DNA from: Aeromicrobium sp.
GTDB taxonomy: Bacteria; Actinomycetota; Actinomycetes; Propionibacteriales; Nocardioidaceae
Reading direction: 5' to 3'
NCBI GenBank assembly: GCA_025965435.1
Contig: JAOPWZ010000078.1
Coordinates: 1 to 37,495 of the forward strand
DNA length: 37,495 nucleotides
The notes under the pieces are model-generated. The model searched no databases. It was not told the DNA's origin and worked only from the letters and a program-made list of their open reading frames with translations. Below, in pieces: positions 24,891 through 32,720 of the stretch. Position numbers and translations under genes: made by a program. Each line of letters begins with the position of its first letter. The first letter of the stretch is position 1.

Positions 24891-26414
24891 GTGAAGTACG
24901 ACAGACCGGTGTGGCAGATCATGCACGAATGTGCCGATGCCATGCCTGCCGTCTTCCGCTACGACGACGTCCGCAACTGGTTCGCCCGGCACTACCCGGA
25001 CGTCAATGAGGCCACGATTCGCGCCCACCTGATCGGTCTCACCGAAGGTGGCCGGGCCAAGCACGTGCAGTTCGCCCCCCGCTCGCCGGTGTTCCGGCGC
25101 GTCGCGCGCGGCGAGTACGAGGCGATCGCGGTGGCCGAGCGCGGCGAGGACCCGCACGCGCCGCTGCCGACGAGCCAGATCAAGATGTCGGGCAACGGCC
25201 ATCACCCGGCACGGATGGTGGCCCCCGCGCCGGACGAGCCCTCACACCGGGGCGGACCGGCGGCGGGCGACCACGACGACACGGAGGAGGAGACCCGTCA
25301 GCCGGACATCATCCTGCTCGGCAGCATCGGCGACCGGGTCAACGTGCCGGCCCCCGCCAAGGAGGTCTTTCGCGAGGTCGGCTTCCAGGTGAGCCGCCTG
25401 AATGCCGAGCTCAGCGGCAGCGAGTGGTTCGTCCTGTCCGCCGAGCACGGGCTCGTCGCGCCCAACGAGTGGATGTCGCCCGACTCGCGCACCCTCGCCG
25501 ACATGGACCCGGCCTACCGGGTCACGTGGGCGTCCTGGGTCGTCTCCCGACTCCAGTCGCTCGTCGGCTCCCTCGACGACATGGTGGTGCGGATCGACGC
25601 CCCGGATGTCTTCACGGGACCGCTGTTCGCCGATCTGCAGGACGCCGGTGCCGTGGTCTCCTCCGGCCGCGTCGCCCCGGTCCAGCGGCTCCAGTCGGAG
25701 TGGCACTCCGACGATGACCCGCTGCCGATGCGTCAGCTCCAGGCAGCGGCAGAGTTCGAGCTGGAGGCAGCCTTCGCGCCGGAACCAGAACCGGAACCGG
25801 AACCCGAACCGGAACCGGAACCCGAGCCCGTTCCGCGGCCGGTCTTCCGGCGCGAAGAGACCCAGCTCGCGTCCGTGACGGACATCGATGTGCGCCCGTC
25901 CGCTGCGGCGCACCTCGCCGCCCGGAAGAACGCCGTGGCCGCGACGGACGTGTCGTCGCTTCCTCAGACGCCGGGGCTCTACGGCTGGTTCGTCGACCCC
26001 ACCGGTGCGCGGGCGCTCAACCGTTGCCTGAAGCTGCCGATCGCGGCAGGGCTGATCTTCGTGGGCGAGGTCGGCGGTTCGAGCTGGCACTCGCTGGTCG
26101 ATCCCGTGCTCAACGTGCGCGACCACATCGATCGCGTCCAGCTGCACGGCCGCACCCGCGCCTCGACGTTCCGCATGACGTTGGCGACGGTCCTGAGCGG
26201 ATACCTCGGCATGTCCTCGGTGGAGGACCCCAAGCTGACGGACTGGATGCTCGAGCACCTCTCCGTCTCCTCGTGGGCGGTTCCGAACGGCGAAGGGCTG
26301 CGGGAGCTGTCGCAGGCGGTGATCAGCGAGCTCGACCCGCCGCTGAACGTCGACCACCTTCCGGCGACGGAGTACCGCGCTCGTCTCCAGGAGATGCGCG
26401 AGGCGCTGGCCTGA
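24891..26414 (+). CDS. Multidomain HTH-like / DUF6884-like / GIY-YIG-like protein
   Basis: A 507-residue protein with three apparent modules. Residues ~1-70 (PVWQIMHECADAM, FRYDDVRNWFARHYPDVNEATIRAHLIGLTEGG) resemble the DUF7669 helix-turn-helix-like domain found in restriction and defence proteins. Residues ~138-270 (IILLGSIGDRVNVPAPAKEVF, SEWFVLSAEHGLVAPNEWMSPDSRTLADM, YRVTWASWVV) resemble DUF6884/YaaA-like domains. A (Glu-Pro)n linker covers ~297-313. Residues ~357-490 look like a GIY-YIG nuclease: PGLYGWFV (361-368), LIFVGEVG (388-395), Arg in RTRASTFR (~421-428), Glu468 or Glu472 and Asn486 in PPLN. DNA binding plus nicking is inferred. GTG start follows GGAG by six bases. The family calls come from motif memory and need a profile search. 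Confidence 0.6.
   Translation: MKYDRPVWQIMHECADAMPAVFRYDDVRNWFARHYPDVNEATIRAHLIGLTEGGRAKHVQFAPRSPVFRRVARGEYEAIAVAERGEDPHAPLPTSQIKMSGNGHHPARMVAPAPDEPSHRGGPAAGDHDDTEEETRQPDIILLGSIGDRVNVPAPAKEVFREVGFQVSRLNAELSGSEWFVLSAEHGLVAPNEWMSPDSRTLADMDPAYRVTWASWVVSRLQSLVGSLDDMVVRIDAPDVFTGPLFADLQDAGAVVSSGRVAPVQRLQSEWHSDDDPLPMRQLQAAAEFELEAAFAPEPEPEPEPEPEPEPEPVPRPVFRREETQLASVTDIDVRPSAAAHLAARKNAVAATDVSSLPQTPGLYGWFVDPTGARALNRCLKLPIAAGLIFVGEVGGSSWHSLVDPVLNVRDHIDRVQLHGRTRASTFRMTLATVLSGYLGMSSVEDPKLTDWMLEHLSVSSWAVPNGEGLRELSQAVISELDPPLNVDHLPATEYRARLQEMREALA
25781..25829 (+). repeat. GGAACC-type hexanucleotide tandem repeat encoding (Glu-Pro)n
   Basis: About eight imperfect hexamers (GGAACC/GGAACCC/GAACCG variants) encode a run of alternating Glu and Pro, a stiff extended linker between the central and C-terminal domains. 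Such tracts can change length by slippage without changing the frame. Confidence 0.85.
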
Positions 26415-26460
26415 TCCCGACCCGGTGGGCAGAACGAGCCGGACCGGGCATCATCGACAC

Positions 26461-27597
26461 ATGGACCGTCGAGCGCTGCTGTCAGGGATCGCGGCTGTCG
26501 GCGCGGCGTCGCTCGTCGGCTGCAGCGGAGGCGGCGACGATCCTGCTCCGAGTCGCAGCACCAGTGCCGGCACCACGGACCCACCGGCTCCCGCCCCCGC
26601 GACGACGCCGGGCACGACGCCGGGCACGACGCCGGGCAGGCCGACGATCGACGCGACGATCGCCACCGGTCTCAACGTCCCGTGGGGCATTGCCTTCTTG
26701 GCCAACGGTGACGCGTTGGTGTCCCAGCGCGATGACGGCACGATCGTGCGGATCGCGACGGACGGCACCGTCACCCCGCTGGGCCGGGTACCCGGAGCGT
26801 CCGGTCGCCCGGGCGGTGAGGGAGGCCTGCTCGGCATCGCGGTGCCGCCCGGCGACGAGAGCACCCTGTTCGCCTACGTCACGACCTCCAGCGACGATCG
26901 CATCGTGAGGATGAGCCTGGCCGGGGGGTCGCTCGGCGCACCGGAGGAGATCCTCACCGGCATCCCGATCGGCTCGCGTCACCACGGCGGCCGGCTGCTC
27001 TTCGACGGAACCGGGGCGCTGTTCGTCTCGACCGGCGACTCCGGCGACGGTGACCTCGCGCAGGATCGTGACTCGCTCGCCGGAAAGGTGCTCCGCATCG
27101 ACCAGGACGGCAATGCGTTGGCCGACAACCCGTTCGGCAATCGCACCTGGTCGTTCGGACATCGCAACATCGAGGCGCTGGCCTTCGACGGCGACGGGCG
27201 CCTGTGGGCCGCGGAGTTCGGCGAGAAGTCCGCCGACGAGCTCAACCTGATCGAGCGCGGTGGCAACTACGGCTGGCCCGACGTCGAGGGCAAGGGTGAC
27301 GACGACGGCCTCGTGAACCCGAAGGTGACCTGGGGCACCGACGAGTGCTCACCGGCCGGGCTGGCGATCACCAAGTCGACGGCCTACGTAGGTGCGCTGC
27401 AGGGGGAGTGCTTGTTCGCGGTTCCGCTCGACGGCACGACGGCGGGGGAGCCGACGGCGTACTTCGGCGGCGACCACGGCCGCATCCGCACGGTCGCGCT
27501 CGCCCCGGACGGGGCACTGTGGGTCACCACGAGCAACACCGACGGCCGCGGCGACCCGTCGGGCGACGACGACCGCATCCTCCGCGTCGTGGTGTGA
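26461..27597 (+). CDS. PQQ-dependent sugar dehydrogenase-like lipoprotein (glucose/sorbosone dehydrogenase family)
   Basis: A 378-residue exported beta-propeller. The N-terminus MDRRALLSGIAAVGAASLVGC has a twin Arg, a hydrophobic stretch and a lipobox with Cys21, so it is probably a Tat-exported lipoprotein. A Thr-Pro-Gly linker (TTPG x3) follows. The propeller shows VPWGIAFLANGDALVSQRDDG, GEGGLLGIAVPP, GSRHHGGRLLFDGTGALFVSTGDSGD, LAGKVLRIDQDGN, WSFGHRNIEALAFDGDGRLWAAEFGEKSADELNLIERGGNYGWP, split by loops; the His in RHHGG and the GHRN segment match the soluble aldose dehydrogenase family active site. It would oxidise an external sugar with PQQ. CATCAT (26449-26454) is six bases before the ATG. 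Confidence 0.87.
   Translation: MDRRALLSGIAAVGAASLVGCSGGGDDPAPSRSTSAGTTDPPAPAPATTPGTTPGTTPGRPTIDATIATGLNVPWGIAFLANGDALVSQRDDGTIVRIATDGTVTPLGRVPGASGRPGGEGGLLGIAVPPGDESTLFAYVTTSSDDRIVRMSLAGGSLGAPEEILTGIPIGSRHHGGRLLFDGTGALFVSTGDSGDGDLAQDRDSLAGKVLRIDQDGNALADNPFGNRTWSFGHRNIEALAFDGDGRLWAAEFGEKSADELNLIERGGNYGWPDVEGKGDDDGLVNPKVTWGTDECSPAGLAITKSTAYVGALQGECLFAVPLDGTTAGEPTAYFGGDHGRIRTVALAPDGALWVTTSNTDGRGDPSGDDDRILRVVV
26602..26637 (+). repeat. Three tandem 12-bp repeats encoding TTPG
   Basis: ACGACGCCGGGC is repeated three times without change and encodes the Thr-Thr-Pro-Gly tether after the lipobox of the sugar dehydrogenase. Confidence 0.9.
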
Positions 27598-27638
27598 CGG
27601 CAGAAGATTACCGACGGGTAAGGCTGCGGCTGCCGCGA

Positions 27639-27658
27639 ACATGAGGATATCCTCATGT
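27639..27658. promoter_or_regulatory. 20-bp perfect palindrome ACATGAGGATATCCTCATGT
   Basis: Each half is the exact reverse complement of the other with no spacer. It lies 30 bp before the ATG of the 56-codon gene and 41 bp after the sugar dehydrogenase stop. It looks like a strong operator for a dimeric regulator; as RNA it would also fold into a hairpin. Confidence 0.75.
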
Positions 27659-27687
27659 CACCGGCAGCCACGTCGAAGGAGAATGCC

Positions 27688-27858
27688 ATGGAAGAGTCCT
27701 CGTTCGAGATCGACTCCACCCAGCTGGCCGAGGCGTCGATGCTTTTTCCGGCCCACCGGCTTGCCCCGGTGACGGCCCATCCCGCGAGCGACGTCAGCTA
27801 CCTGGCCACCGGTCCCGAGTTCGGCCGGCAAGCCTGGGACGAGGCCGGCCACCTCTAG
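27688..27858 (+). CDS. Small protein of unknown function (56 aa)
   Basis: A 56-codon gene with a strong AAGGAG ribosome site at 27676-27681 and a six-base gap to ATG. The product is acidic at the N-terminus (MEESSFEIDSTQLAEASMLF) and ends with GRQAWDEAGHL; it has no cysteine, no signal peptide and no membrane helix. A longer in-frame start at 27655 lies within the upstream palindrome and has no ribosome site. The good ribosome site, the palindrome upstream and the strong hairpin downstream make this a real gene. I cannot assign a family; a RiPP precursor or a regulatory peptide are only guesses. Confidence 0.6.
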   Translation: MEESSFEIDSTQLAEASMLFPAHRLAPVTAHPASDVSYLATGPEFGRQAWDEAGHL

Positions 27859-27880
27859 GCCTGCAGGCCCCCGAGCACGA

Positions 27881-27913
27881 AGAGACCCCCGGAACAGTGT
27901 TCCGGGGGTCTCT
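27881..27913. terminator. Strong bidirectional hairpin between the small gene and csp
   Basis: AGAGACCCCCGGAAC (27881-27895) pairs perfectly over 15 bp with 27899-27913 around the loop AGT. It lies between convergent genes and can stop transcription from both sides. There is no T-tract. Confidence 0.85.
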
Positions 27914-27939
27914 CGTTGCTGATCGGCTGCAGTGCTCGA

Positions 27940-28143
27940 TCAGAGGGGACGGATGTTCGCGGCCTGCAGGCCCTTCTGGCCCTGCTCGACGTCGAACTCG
28001 ACCTTCTGGTTCTCATTCAGCGAGCGGTAGCCACTCGTCTGGATGGCGGAGAAGTGCGCGAACACGTCCTCGCTGCCGTCATCAGGGGCGATGAAGCCGA
28101 AGCCCTTGTCGGCGTTGAACCACTTGACGGTGCCTGTTGCCAT
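27940..28143 (-). CDS. Cold-shock domain protein (CspA family)
   Basis: A 67-residue OB-fold RNA/ssDNA-binding protein. [12 protein letters not shown] (RNP1) and DVFAHFSAI (RNP2) are intact, and the C-terminus [10 protein letters not shown] is family-typical. It melts RNA structure and supports translation, especially in cold. GAGGAG lies about six bases upstream of the ATG. It has its own long upstream region of about 170-210 bp before the CAP gene, consistent with a long 5' untranslated leader as known for csp genes. It ends at the strong hairpin 27881-27913. Confidence 0.97.
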   Translation of the reverse strand: MATGTVKWFNADKGFGFIAPDDGSEDVFAHFSAIQTSGYRSLNENQKVEFDVEQGQKGLQAANIRPL

Positions 28144-28316
28144 GTCCTACTCCTCTTGGCGAGATGCCACCCCCGACTTTCGCGAGCGGCTGTCGCGACG
28201 TACATCCAACCTTCGAGAAAGAACTAGACACCCGAGCGGGAAACTCATTCATCCGTACGGCCCAACGTCGTGCAACGGGTCATGAGCCTAGGGCAGACAG
28301 CGGCCGTTTGGACCAG

Positions 28317-28351
28317 AGTTCACGGCGCGAAATGAAAATTCTGGGTGAACT
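28317..28351 (-). promoter_or_regulatory. Inverted repeat AGTTCAC / GTGAACT with A/T-rich 21-bp centre
   Basis: Perfect 7-bp arms (28317-28323 and 28345-28351) flank an A/T-rich centre, six bases beyond the CAP-gene stop and upstream of csp. It could be an operator for csp or a long-loop terminator of the CAP gene; the sequence does not decide. Confidence 0.35.
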
Positions 28352-28357
28352 AACACG

Positions 28358-28819
28358 CTACTTGCGGGTGCCGAACACCTGCGCGACCCACCAGACGCCG
28401 TTCTTCTTCACGGCGCCGACGCCGACGTACCGCATCGTGCCGCTGAGGACGTTCTTGCGGTGCCCGGACGATCGCATCCACGCATTGACGGTCTTGTTGC
28501 CCGATGAGTAGCCGTAGGCGATGTTCTCCGAGGCACCCGTGAGCTTGCAGTCCTTGAGCACCTTCTGCAGGCGGCCCGGACGGTGCTGCAACGTCTTGGT
28601 CTCCGCCATCCACTTCGCCTGCGACTCCGCCCAGCGGTCGACACACGTCTGGGTCTTGACCTTGGCCTTGTGGTGGTCGGAGCGGTGGTGGTTGGTCCGA
28701 TCGACCACCTGCGACTCGTACGACCTGGAGCTCACTGCGGAGGCCGGAGCGATCGCGACGAAGGTCAGCAGGGCCGTGAGGGCGAACATGCGTCCGATGA
28801 CGGCGAGGGAGGCGGGCAT
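28358..28819 (-). CDS. Secreted CAP-domain (SCP/PR-1-like) protein
   Basis: A 153-residue exported protein. A signal peptide (IGRMFALTALLTFVAIAPASA) ends near residue 28. The CAP domain covers the rest: VVDRTNHHRSDHHKAKVKTQ, CVDRWAESQAKWMAE, LTGASENIAYGYSSGNKTVNAWMRSSGHRKNVLSGTMRYVGVG and VWWVAQVFG. The ENIA and WMRSSGHRKN motifs are characteristic; bacterial members bind sterols or act at the wall. Two cysteines may form a disulphide. The ATG at 28819 is preceded by TAGCCT and six bases (minus strand), which supports this start over the internal Met at codon 11. Confidence 0.9.
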   Translation of the reverse strand: MPASLAVIGRMFALTALLTFVAIAPASAVSSRSYESQVVDRTNHHRSDHHKAKVKTQTCVDRWAESQAKWMAETKTLQHRPGRLQKVLKDCKLTGASENIAYGYSSGNKTVNAWMRSSGHRKNVLSGTMRYVGVGAVKKNGVWWVAQVFGTRK

Positions 28820-28825
28820 CGCCCA

Positions 28826-28831
28826 AGGCTA
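28826..28831 (-). promoter_or_regulatory. Putative -10 box TAGCCT for the CAP gene
   Basis: On the minus strand TAGCCT is followed by TGGGCG and the ATG at 28819, a leaderless arrangement. Confidence 0.5.
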
Positions 28832-29054
28832 CGAGGTCCTGGGACGTTCTACCAGCGCGGACCGGGACAACCGCGGGACTAGTCACCAAGAACCAGTTCT
28901 GTATAGCCCGTCTGGACCAAAGTCAAGACTGCCGTTGCGCCTGAAAGTTACCTAAGTTGTCTGGAGTTGGACGGACGTGCCCCACGAGAGCGCGCCCGCC
29001 CGCGGTGGGGCAACCGTCCGACCGCGCGTCCGAGAACACCCAGTAGGGGGAACA
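28832..29054. other. Intergenic region upstream of the M6 protease
   Basis: A 223-bp gap between divergent genes. It is lower in GC around 28890-28965 and holds TATAGCCC near 28900 and a TTGCGCCTGAAAGTTACCTA stretch near 28935-28955 that may carry the protease promoter. A GGGGG run lies four bases before the GTG at 29055. No gene is supported. Confidence 0.4.
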
Positions 29055-31448
29055 GTGAAGCGTGCGACTTCAGGCCTTGTCGGTCTGACACTCGTAGCCT
29101 CGCTCGGTATGGCGTACGCGTCACCGGGATCGGCTGCACCAGCAACGACGGTCGGGGGTCAGGACCGACCCGCCAAGGTCGGCCAGGACGAGCTGCCCAA
29201 CCCGCTGGAGGACAAGCGACGGGCGCTTCGCGAGAGCGCTGTCACCTCGGTGGTCAACGGCGACGCGACGGCCGTCAACAGGGGCGGCTCGTCCGTCGTC
29301 AAGGTCGGCGAGGGCTACAGCCCCGCGGACGCGGCGGCCCTGGGCAACAAGAAGGCCTCGAAGAAGCAGCTGAGGACCATCAAGGCCAAGCCGCGCAAGG
29401 ACCAGTACGTCGAGCTGGAGCAGGAGCGCGCCGACAAGATCTTCGTGATCCTCGCCGAGTTCGGCAACCAGCGTCACCCCGACTTCCCCGACGCCGACAC
29501 GGACCCCGACACCCCCGGACCGACGACCTTCGAGGGCCCGGTCCGCAACGCGATCCCCGAGCCGGATCGCACCAAGGACAACAGCACGATCTGGCAGGCG
29601 GACTACAACCGTCAGCACTACCAGGACATGTACTTCAGCACGAAGGACGAGTCGGTCAAGACGTACTACGAGACCCAGTCCTCCGGTCGCTACACGGTCG
29701 ACGGCCAGGTCTCGGACTGGGTCAAGGTGCCCTACAACGAGGCGCGCTACGGCCGGCAGGACGACACGACCTGGAACCTGATCCAGGACGCGGTCGCCCA
29801 GTGGGTCGCTGACCAGAAGGCCAAGGGCCGTACGTCCGCCCAGATCAAGGCAGACCTGCAGACCTATGACACCTACGACCGCTACGACTTCGACGGCGAC
29901 GGCGACTTCAACGAGCCGGACGGCTACCTGGACCACTTCCAGATCGTCCACGCCGGCGGTGACGAGGCCGACGGTGATCCCCAGCAGGGCGAGGACGCCA
30001 TCTGGTCGCACCGCTGGTACGCGTACATCACGGACGCCGGCATCACCGGTCCGGCGAACAACCAGCTCGGCGGCACGCAGATCGGTGACACCGGCCTGTG
30101 GATCGGTGACTACACGGTGCAGCCCGAGAACGGCGGCCTGTCGGTCTTCGTCCACGAGTACGGTCACGATCTCGGTCTGCCGGACGCCTACGACACCACG
30201 AGCCAGGGCGACAACTCGAACGAGTACTGGACGCTGATGGCGCAGAGCCGTCTCAACGCGAAGAACGAGCCGCTGGGCACCCGCCCGGGCGATCTCGGCG
30301 CCTGGGAGAAGCTGCAGCTCGGCTGGCTCGACTACGAGGTGGTCGGCACGAAGCAGAAGAAGACCCTCGAGCTCGGCCCGCAGGAGTACAACACCAAGAA
30401 GGCGCAGGGCGCCGTCGTGGTCCTGCCGAAGAAGAGCGTCACGACCAACTACGGTGCGCCGGCGTCGGGCGAGAGCCAGTTCCACTCCGGTTCCGGCGAT
30501 GATCTGGCCAACTCCATGACGACCGATCTGGACCTGACCGGCAAGACGGGAGCGGTGCTCGACGCGAAGGTTCGCTACTCGATCGAGGAGACCTACGACT
30601 TCGCGTACGTCCAGGCATCCACCGATGATGGCGCGACGTGGACGTCGCTCGACGGCACGATCGGCGGCACGCCGATCGGACCGGACACGTCCGGTCGTCC
30701 GGGCATCGACGGTGAGCAGAAGACCTGGGCCGATCTCGTCGTGCCGTTGTCGGCGTACGACGGCAAGGCCATCAAGCTGCGGTTCTACTACAAGACCGAT
30801 GGCGGTCTCGCGCTGCCAGGCCTGTTCGTGGACGACGTGTCGGTGACGGCCGGCGGCGAGGAGCTGCTGGCCGACGGTGCCGAGGACGGCGACGCGGCCT
30901 GGGAGCTCGACGGCTTCTCGATCGTCGGGGCGACCACGACGAACGAGTACGACAACTACTACGTGATGGGTCACCGCTCGTACGTCAGCTACGACAAGTA
31001 CCTGACGACCGGCCCGTACAACTTCGGCTGGGCGAACACCAAGCCGGACTGGGCCGAGCACTACCGGTACGGGCACGGACTGCTGATCTCGTACTGGGAC
31101 ACCTCGCAGGCCGACAACAACACCAGCACCCACCCGGGTGAGGGTCGCAACCTGATCGTCGACGCCAACCCGTCACCGATCCTCAACATCGCGACCGGTG
31201 CACCGTGGCGGGCGCGGATCCAGATGTACGACGCGCCGTTCTCCAAGCACAAGGCGGACTCGATGACGTTGCACACCAATGGCAAGCCCAGCTACATCCG
31301 TGGCCAGGACGCCAAGCCGCTGTTCGACGACACCAAGAAGTACTGGTTCGAGGAGCTGCCCAACCACGGGGTCAAGCTGCCGGCGACCGGTGTCAAGGTC
31401 CGTGTCCAGGAGGAGAAGGGCACCACGCTGAAGGTCAAGTTCAACTAG
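29055..31448 (+). CDS. Secreted M6-family metalloprotease (immune inhibitor A-like)
   Basis: A 797-residue exported zinc protease. The signal peptide (KRATSGLVGLTLVASLGMAYASPGSA) is followed by a propeptide-like charged region to ~130. The zinc motif HEYGHDLGLPD is at residues 367-377 (His367, Glu368, His371, Asp377), matching the M6 pattern HExxHxxGxxD, and is preceded by TVQPENGGLSVFV. Calcium-like DFDGDGDFNEPDGY lies at ~277-290. The C-terminal part has an immune-inhibitor-A beta domain (VDDVSVTAGGEELLADGAEDGDAAWELDGF). Members degrade host or environmental proteins. GTG start chosen because the signal peptide begins there. It ends before a hairpin at 31464-31497. Confidence 0.92.
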   Translation: MKRATSGLVGLTLVASLGMAYASPGSAAPATTVGGQDRPAKVGQDELPNPLEDKRRALRESAVTSVVNGDATAVNRGGSSVVKVGEGYSPADAAALGNKKASKKQLRTIKAKPRKDQYVELEQERADKIFVILAEFGNQRHPDFPDADTDPDTPGPTTFEGPVRNAIPEPDRTKDNSTIWQADYNRQHYQDMYFSTKDESVKTYYETQSSGRYTVDGQVSDWVKVPYNEARYGRQDDTTWNLIQDAVAQWVADQKAKGRTSAQIKADLQTYDTYDRYDFDGDGDFNEPDGYLDHFQIVHAGGDEADGDPQQGEDAIWSHRWYAYITDAGITGPANNQLGGTQIGDTGLWIGDYTVQPENGGLSVFVHEYGHDLGLPDAYDTTSQGDNSNEYWTLMAQSRLNAKNEPLGTRPGDLGAWEKLQLGWLDYEVVGTKQKKTLELGPQEYNTKKAQGAVVVLPKKSVTTNYGAPASGESQFHSGSGDDLANSMTTDLDLTGKTGAVLDAKVRYSIEETYDFAYVQASTDDGATWTSLDGTIGGTPIGPDTSGRPGIDGEQKTWADLVVPLSAYDGKAIKLRFYYKTDGGLALPGLFVDDVSVTAGGEELLADGAEDGDAAWELDGFSIVGATTTNEYDNYYVMGHRSYVSYDKYLTTGPYNFGWANTKPDWAEHYRYGHGLLISYWDTSQADNNTSTHPGEGRNLIVDANPSPILNIATGAPWRARIQMYDAPFSKHKADSMTLHTNGKPSYIRGQDAKPLFDDTKKYWFEELPNHGVKLPATGVKVRVQEEKGTTLKVKFN

Positions 31449-31463
31449 ATCTTCTCCACGATC

Positions 31464-31497
31464 GGGAGGGCGTCCATCAGGGGGTGGGCGCCCTCCC
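31464..31497. terminator. Hairpin between the convergent M6 protease and permease genes
   Basis: GGGAGGGCG (31464-31472) is the exact reverse complement of CGCCCTCCC (31489-31497), with a 16-base loop. It is placed 15 bp after the protease stop and 1 bp from the permease stop, so it can act on both. Confidence 0.65.
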
Positions 31498-31498
31498 T

Positions 31499-32719
31499 TC
31501 ATGTCCTGGGGCGGGTGGCGAGGTAGGACGCCGCTCCGGCGGCCAGCACGGCGCCACCGCCGAGGACGGCGGTGGCGGGCAGCGTCGTCGCGAGGGTCAG
31601 GCACCCGAGCAGTCCTGTCGCTGCGAGCGCCCGACCGAGCGGGTTGCCCGGCAGCGTCAGGGCGGCCGCGTTGGCGACGGCGTAGTAGACCAGGACGCAG
31701 AACGACGAGAACGCGATGCTGCCGGCGAGGTCGCCGAGCAGCAGGACGACGACGACCACGGCTGCGACACCCAGCTCGGCGCGATGGGGCACCCGGGTGC
31801 GGGGGGAGACCGCGGCCAGGGCGCGCGGGAGGTGCCCGTCACGGGCCATCGCGAGCGCGGTTCGGGAGACACCGAGCGTCAGGGACAGCAGCGCGCCGCT
31901 CGCCGACAGCACTGCGGCCAGGATGACGAACGGGACGAGGGGCTCGGCGCCCGCGGCGTCCAGCGCCGTCACGAACGGCCGCGACGAGGCGGCCAGTCGG
32001 TCGGTGCCCAGCGTGCGCAGCAGGGCGACGGCGACGACAGCGTAGACCAGCACGACCAGGGTCACCGCCAGCGCGATCGCGCGTCCGATCGTGACCTCGG
32101 GCCGGCGCACCTCCTCGCCGAGCGTGGCCAGCCGCGCGTACCCCGCGAAGGCGAAGAACAGCAGCCCTGCCCCTTGCAGCACACCGGCCGCCGATGATGA
32201 CGGCGACCGGCCGGCTGGTGCCGCCGGGCCCGCCAGCATCGCGACGACGCAGACGGCCGTGAGCGTGAGGACGACCGTCACGACCACGATGCCGGCCGCG
32301 GCGGACTTCTGCACCCCGGCCAGGTTGACGACGGTGACGACGACGACGACCGCGACCGCCACGACCCGCGCATGCGCAGGCCACGCGTACGACCCGACCG
32401 CGAGGGCCATGGCGGCGCAGGACGCCAGCTTGCCGACGACGAACGCCCAGCCGGCCAGATGGCCCCAGAACGGGCCCAGCCGCTCACGACCGTAGACGTA
32501 GGTGCCGCCCGACACCGGGAAGAGGCGTGCCAGCCGCGCGGAGGACGCGGCATTGCAGCCGGCGACGACGGCGGCGAGGGCGAGCGCCACCAGGAGACCG
32601 TCGCCTGCGGCGGCAGCAGCCGGGCCGAAGGCCACGAACAGCCCGGCCCCCACCATGGCGCTGACGCCGACCGCCGTCGCGCCGGGCAGCCCCAGCCTGC
32701 GGGCCAGGGAGGCGCTCAC
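31499..32719 (-). CDS. APC-superfamily amino acid permease
   Basis: A 406-residue integral membrane transporter with about 11-12 hydrophobic segments. The N-terminus ARRLGLPGATAVGVSAMVGAGLFVAFGPAAAAAG holds the GAGLF substrate-site loop of APC family helix I. SARLARLFPVSGGTYVYGRERLGPFWGHLAGW (the SGGxYxY motif) and FFAFAGYARLATLGEEVRRPEVTIGRAIALA (the helix VI/VII F-x-G-y, G-E-E-x-x-x-P motif) are diagnostic. It is shorter than the usual 450-500 residues, with little tail. The GTG at 32719 lies one base after the exonuclease III stop, so the two are co-transcribed; the functional link between uptake and repair is not obvious. Confidence 0.88.
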   Translation of the reverse strand: MSASLARRLGLPGATAVGVSAMVGAGLFVAFGPAAAAAGDGLLVALALAAVVAGCNAASSARLARLFPVSGGTYVYGRERLGPFWGHLAGWAFVVGKLASCAAMALAVGSYAWPAHARVVAVAVVVVVTVVNLAGVQKSAAAGIVVVTVVLTLTAVCVVAMLAGPAAPAGRSPSSSAAGVLQGAGLLFFAFAGYARLATLGEEVRRPEVTIGRAIALAVTLVVLVYAVVAVALLRTLGTDRLAASSRPFVTALDAAGAEPLVPFVILAAVLSASGALLSLTLGVSRTALAMARDGHLPRALAAVSPRTRVPHRAELGVAAVVVVVLLLGDLAGSIAFSSFCVLVYYAVANAAALTLPGNPLGRALAATGLLGCLTLATTLPATAVLGGGAVLAAGAASYLATRPRT

Positions 32720-32720
32720 G

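Noticed and set aside
25781-25829. Noncoding microsatellite or CRISPR remnant
   Set aside because: It lies within an open frame with matching domains on both sides and encodes a regular Glu-Pro linker.
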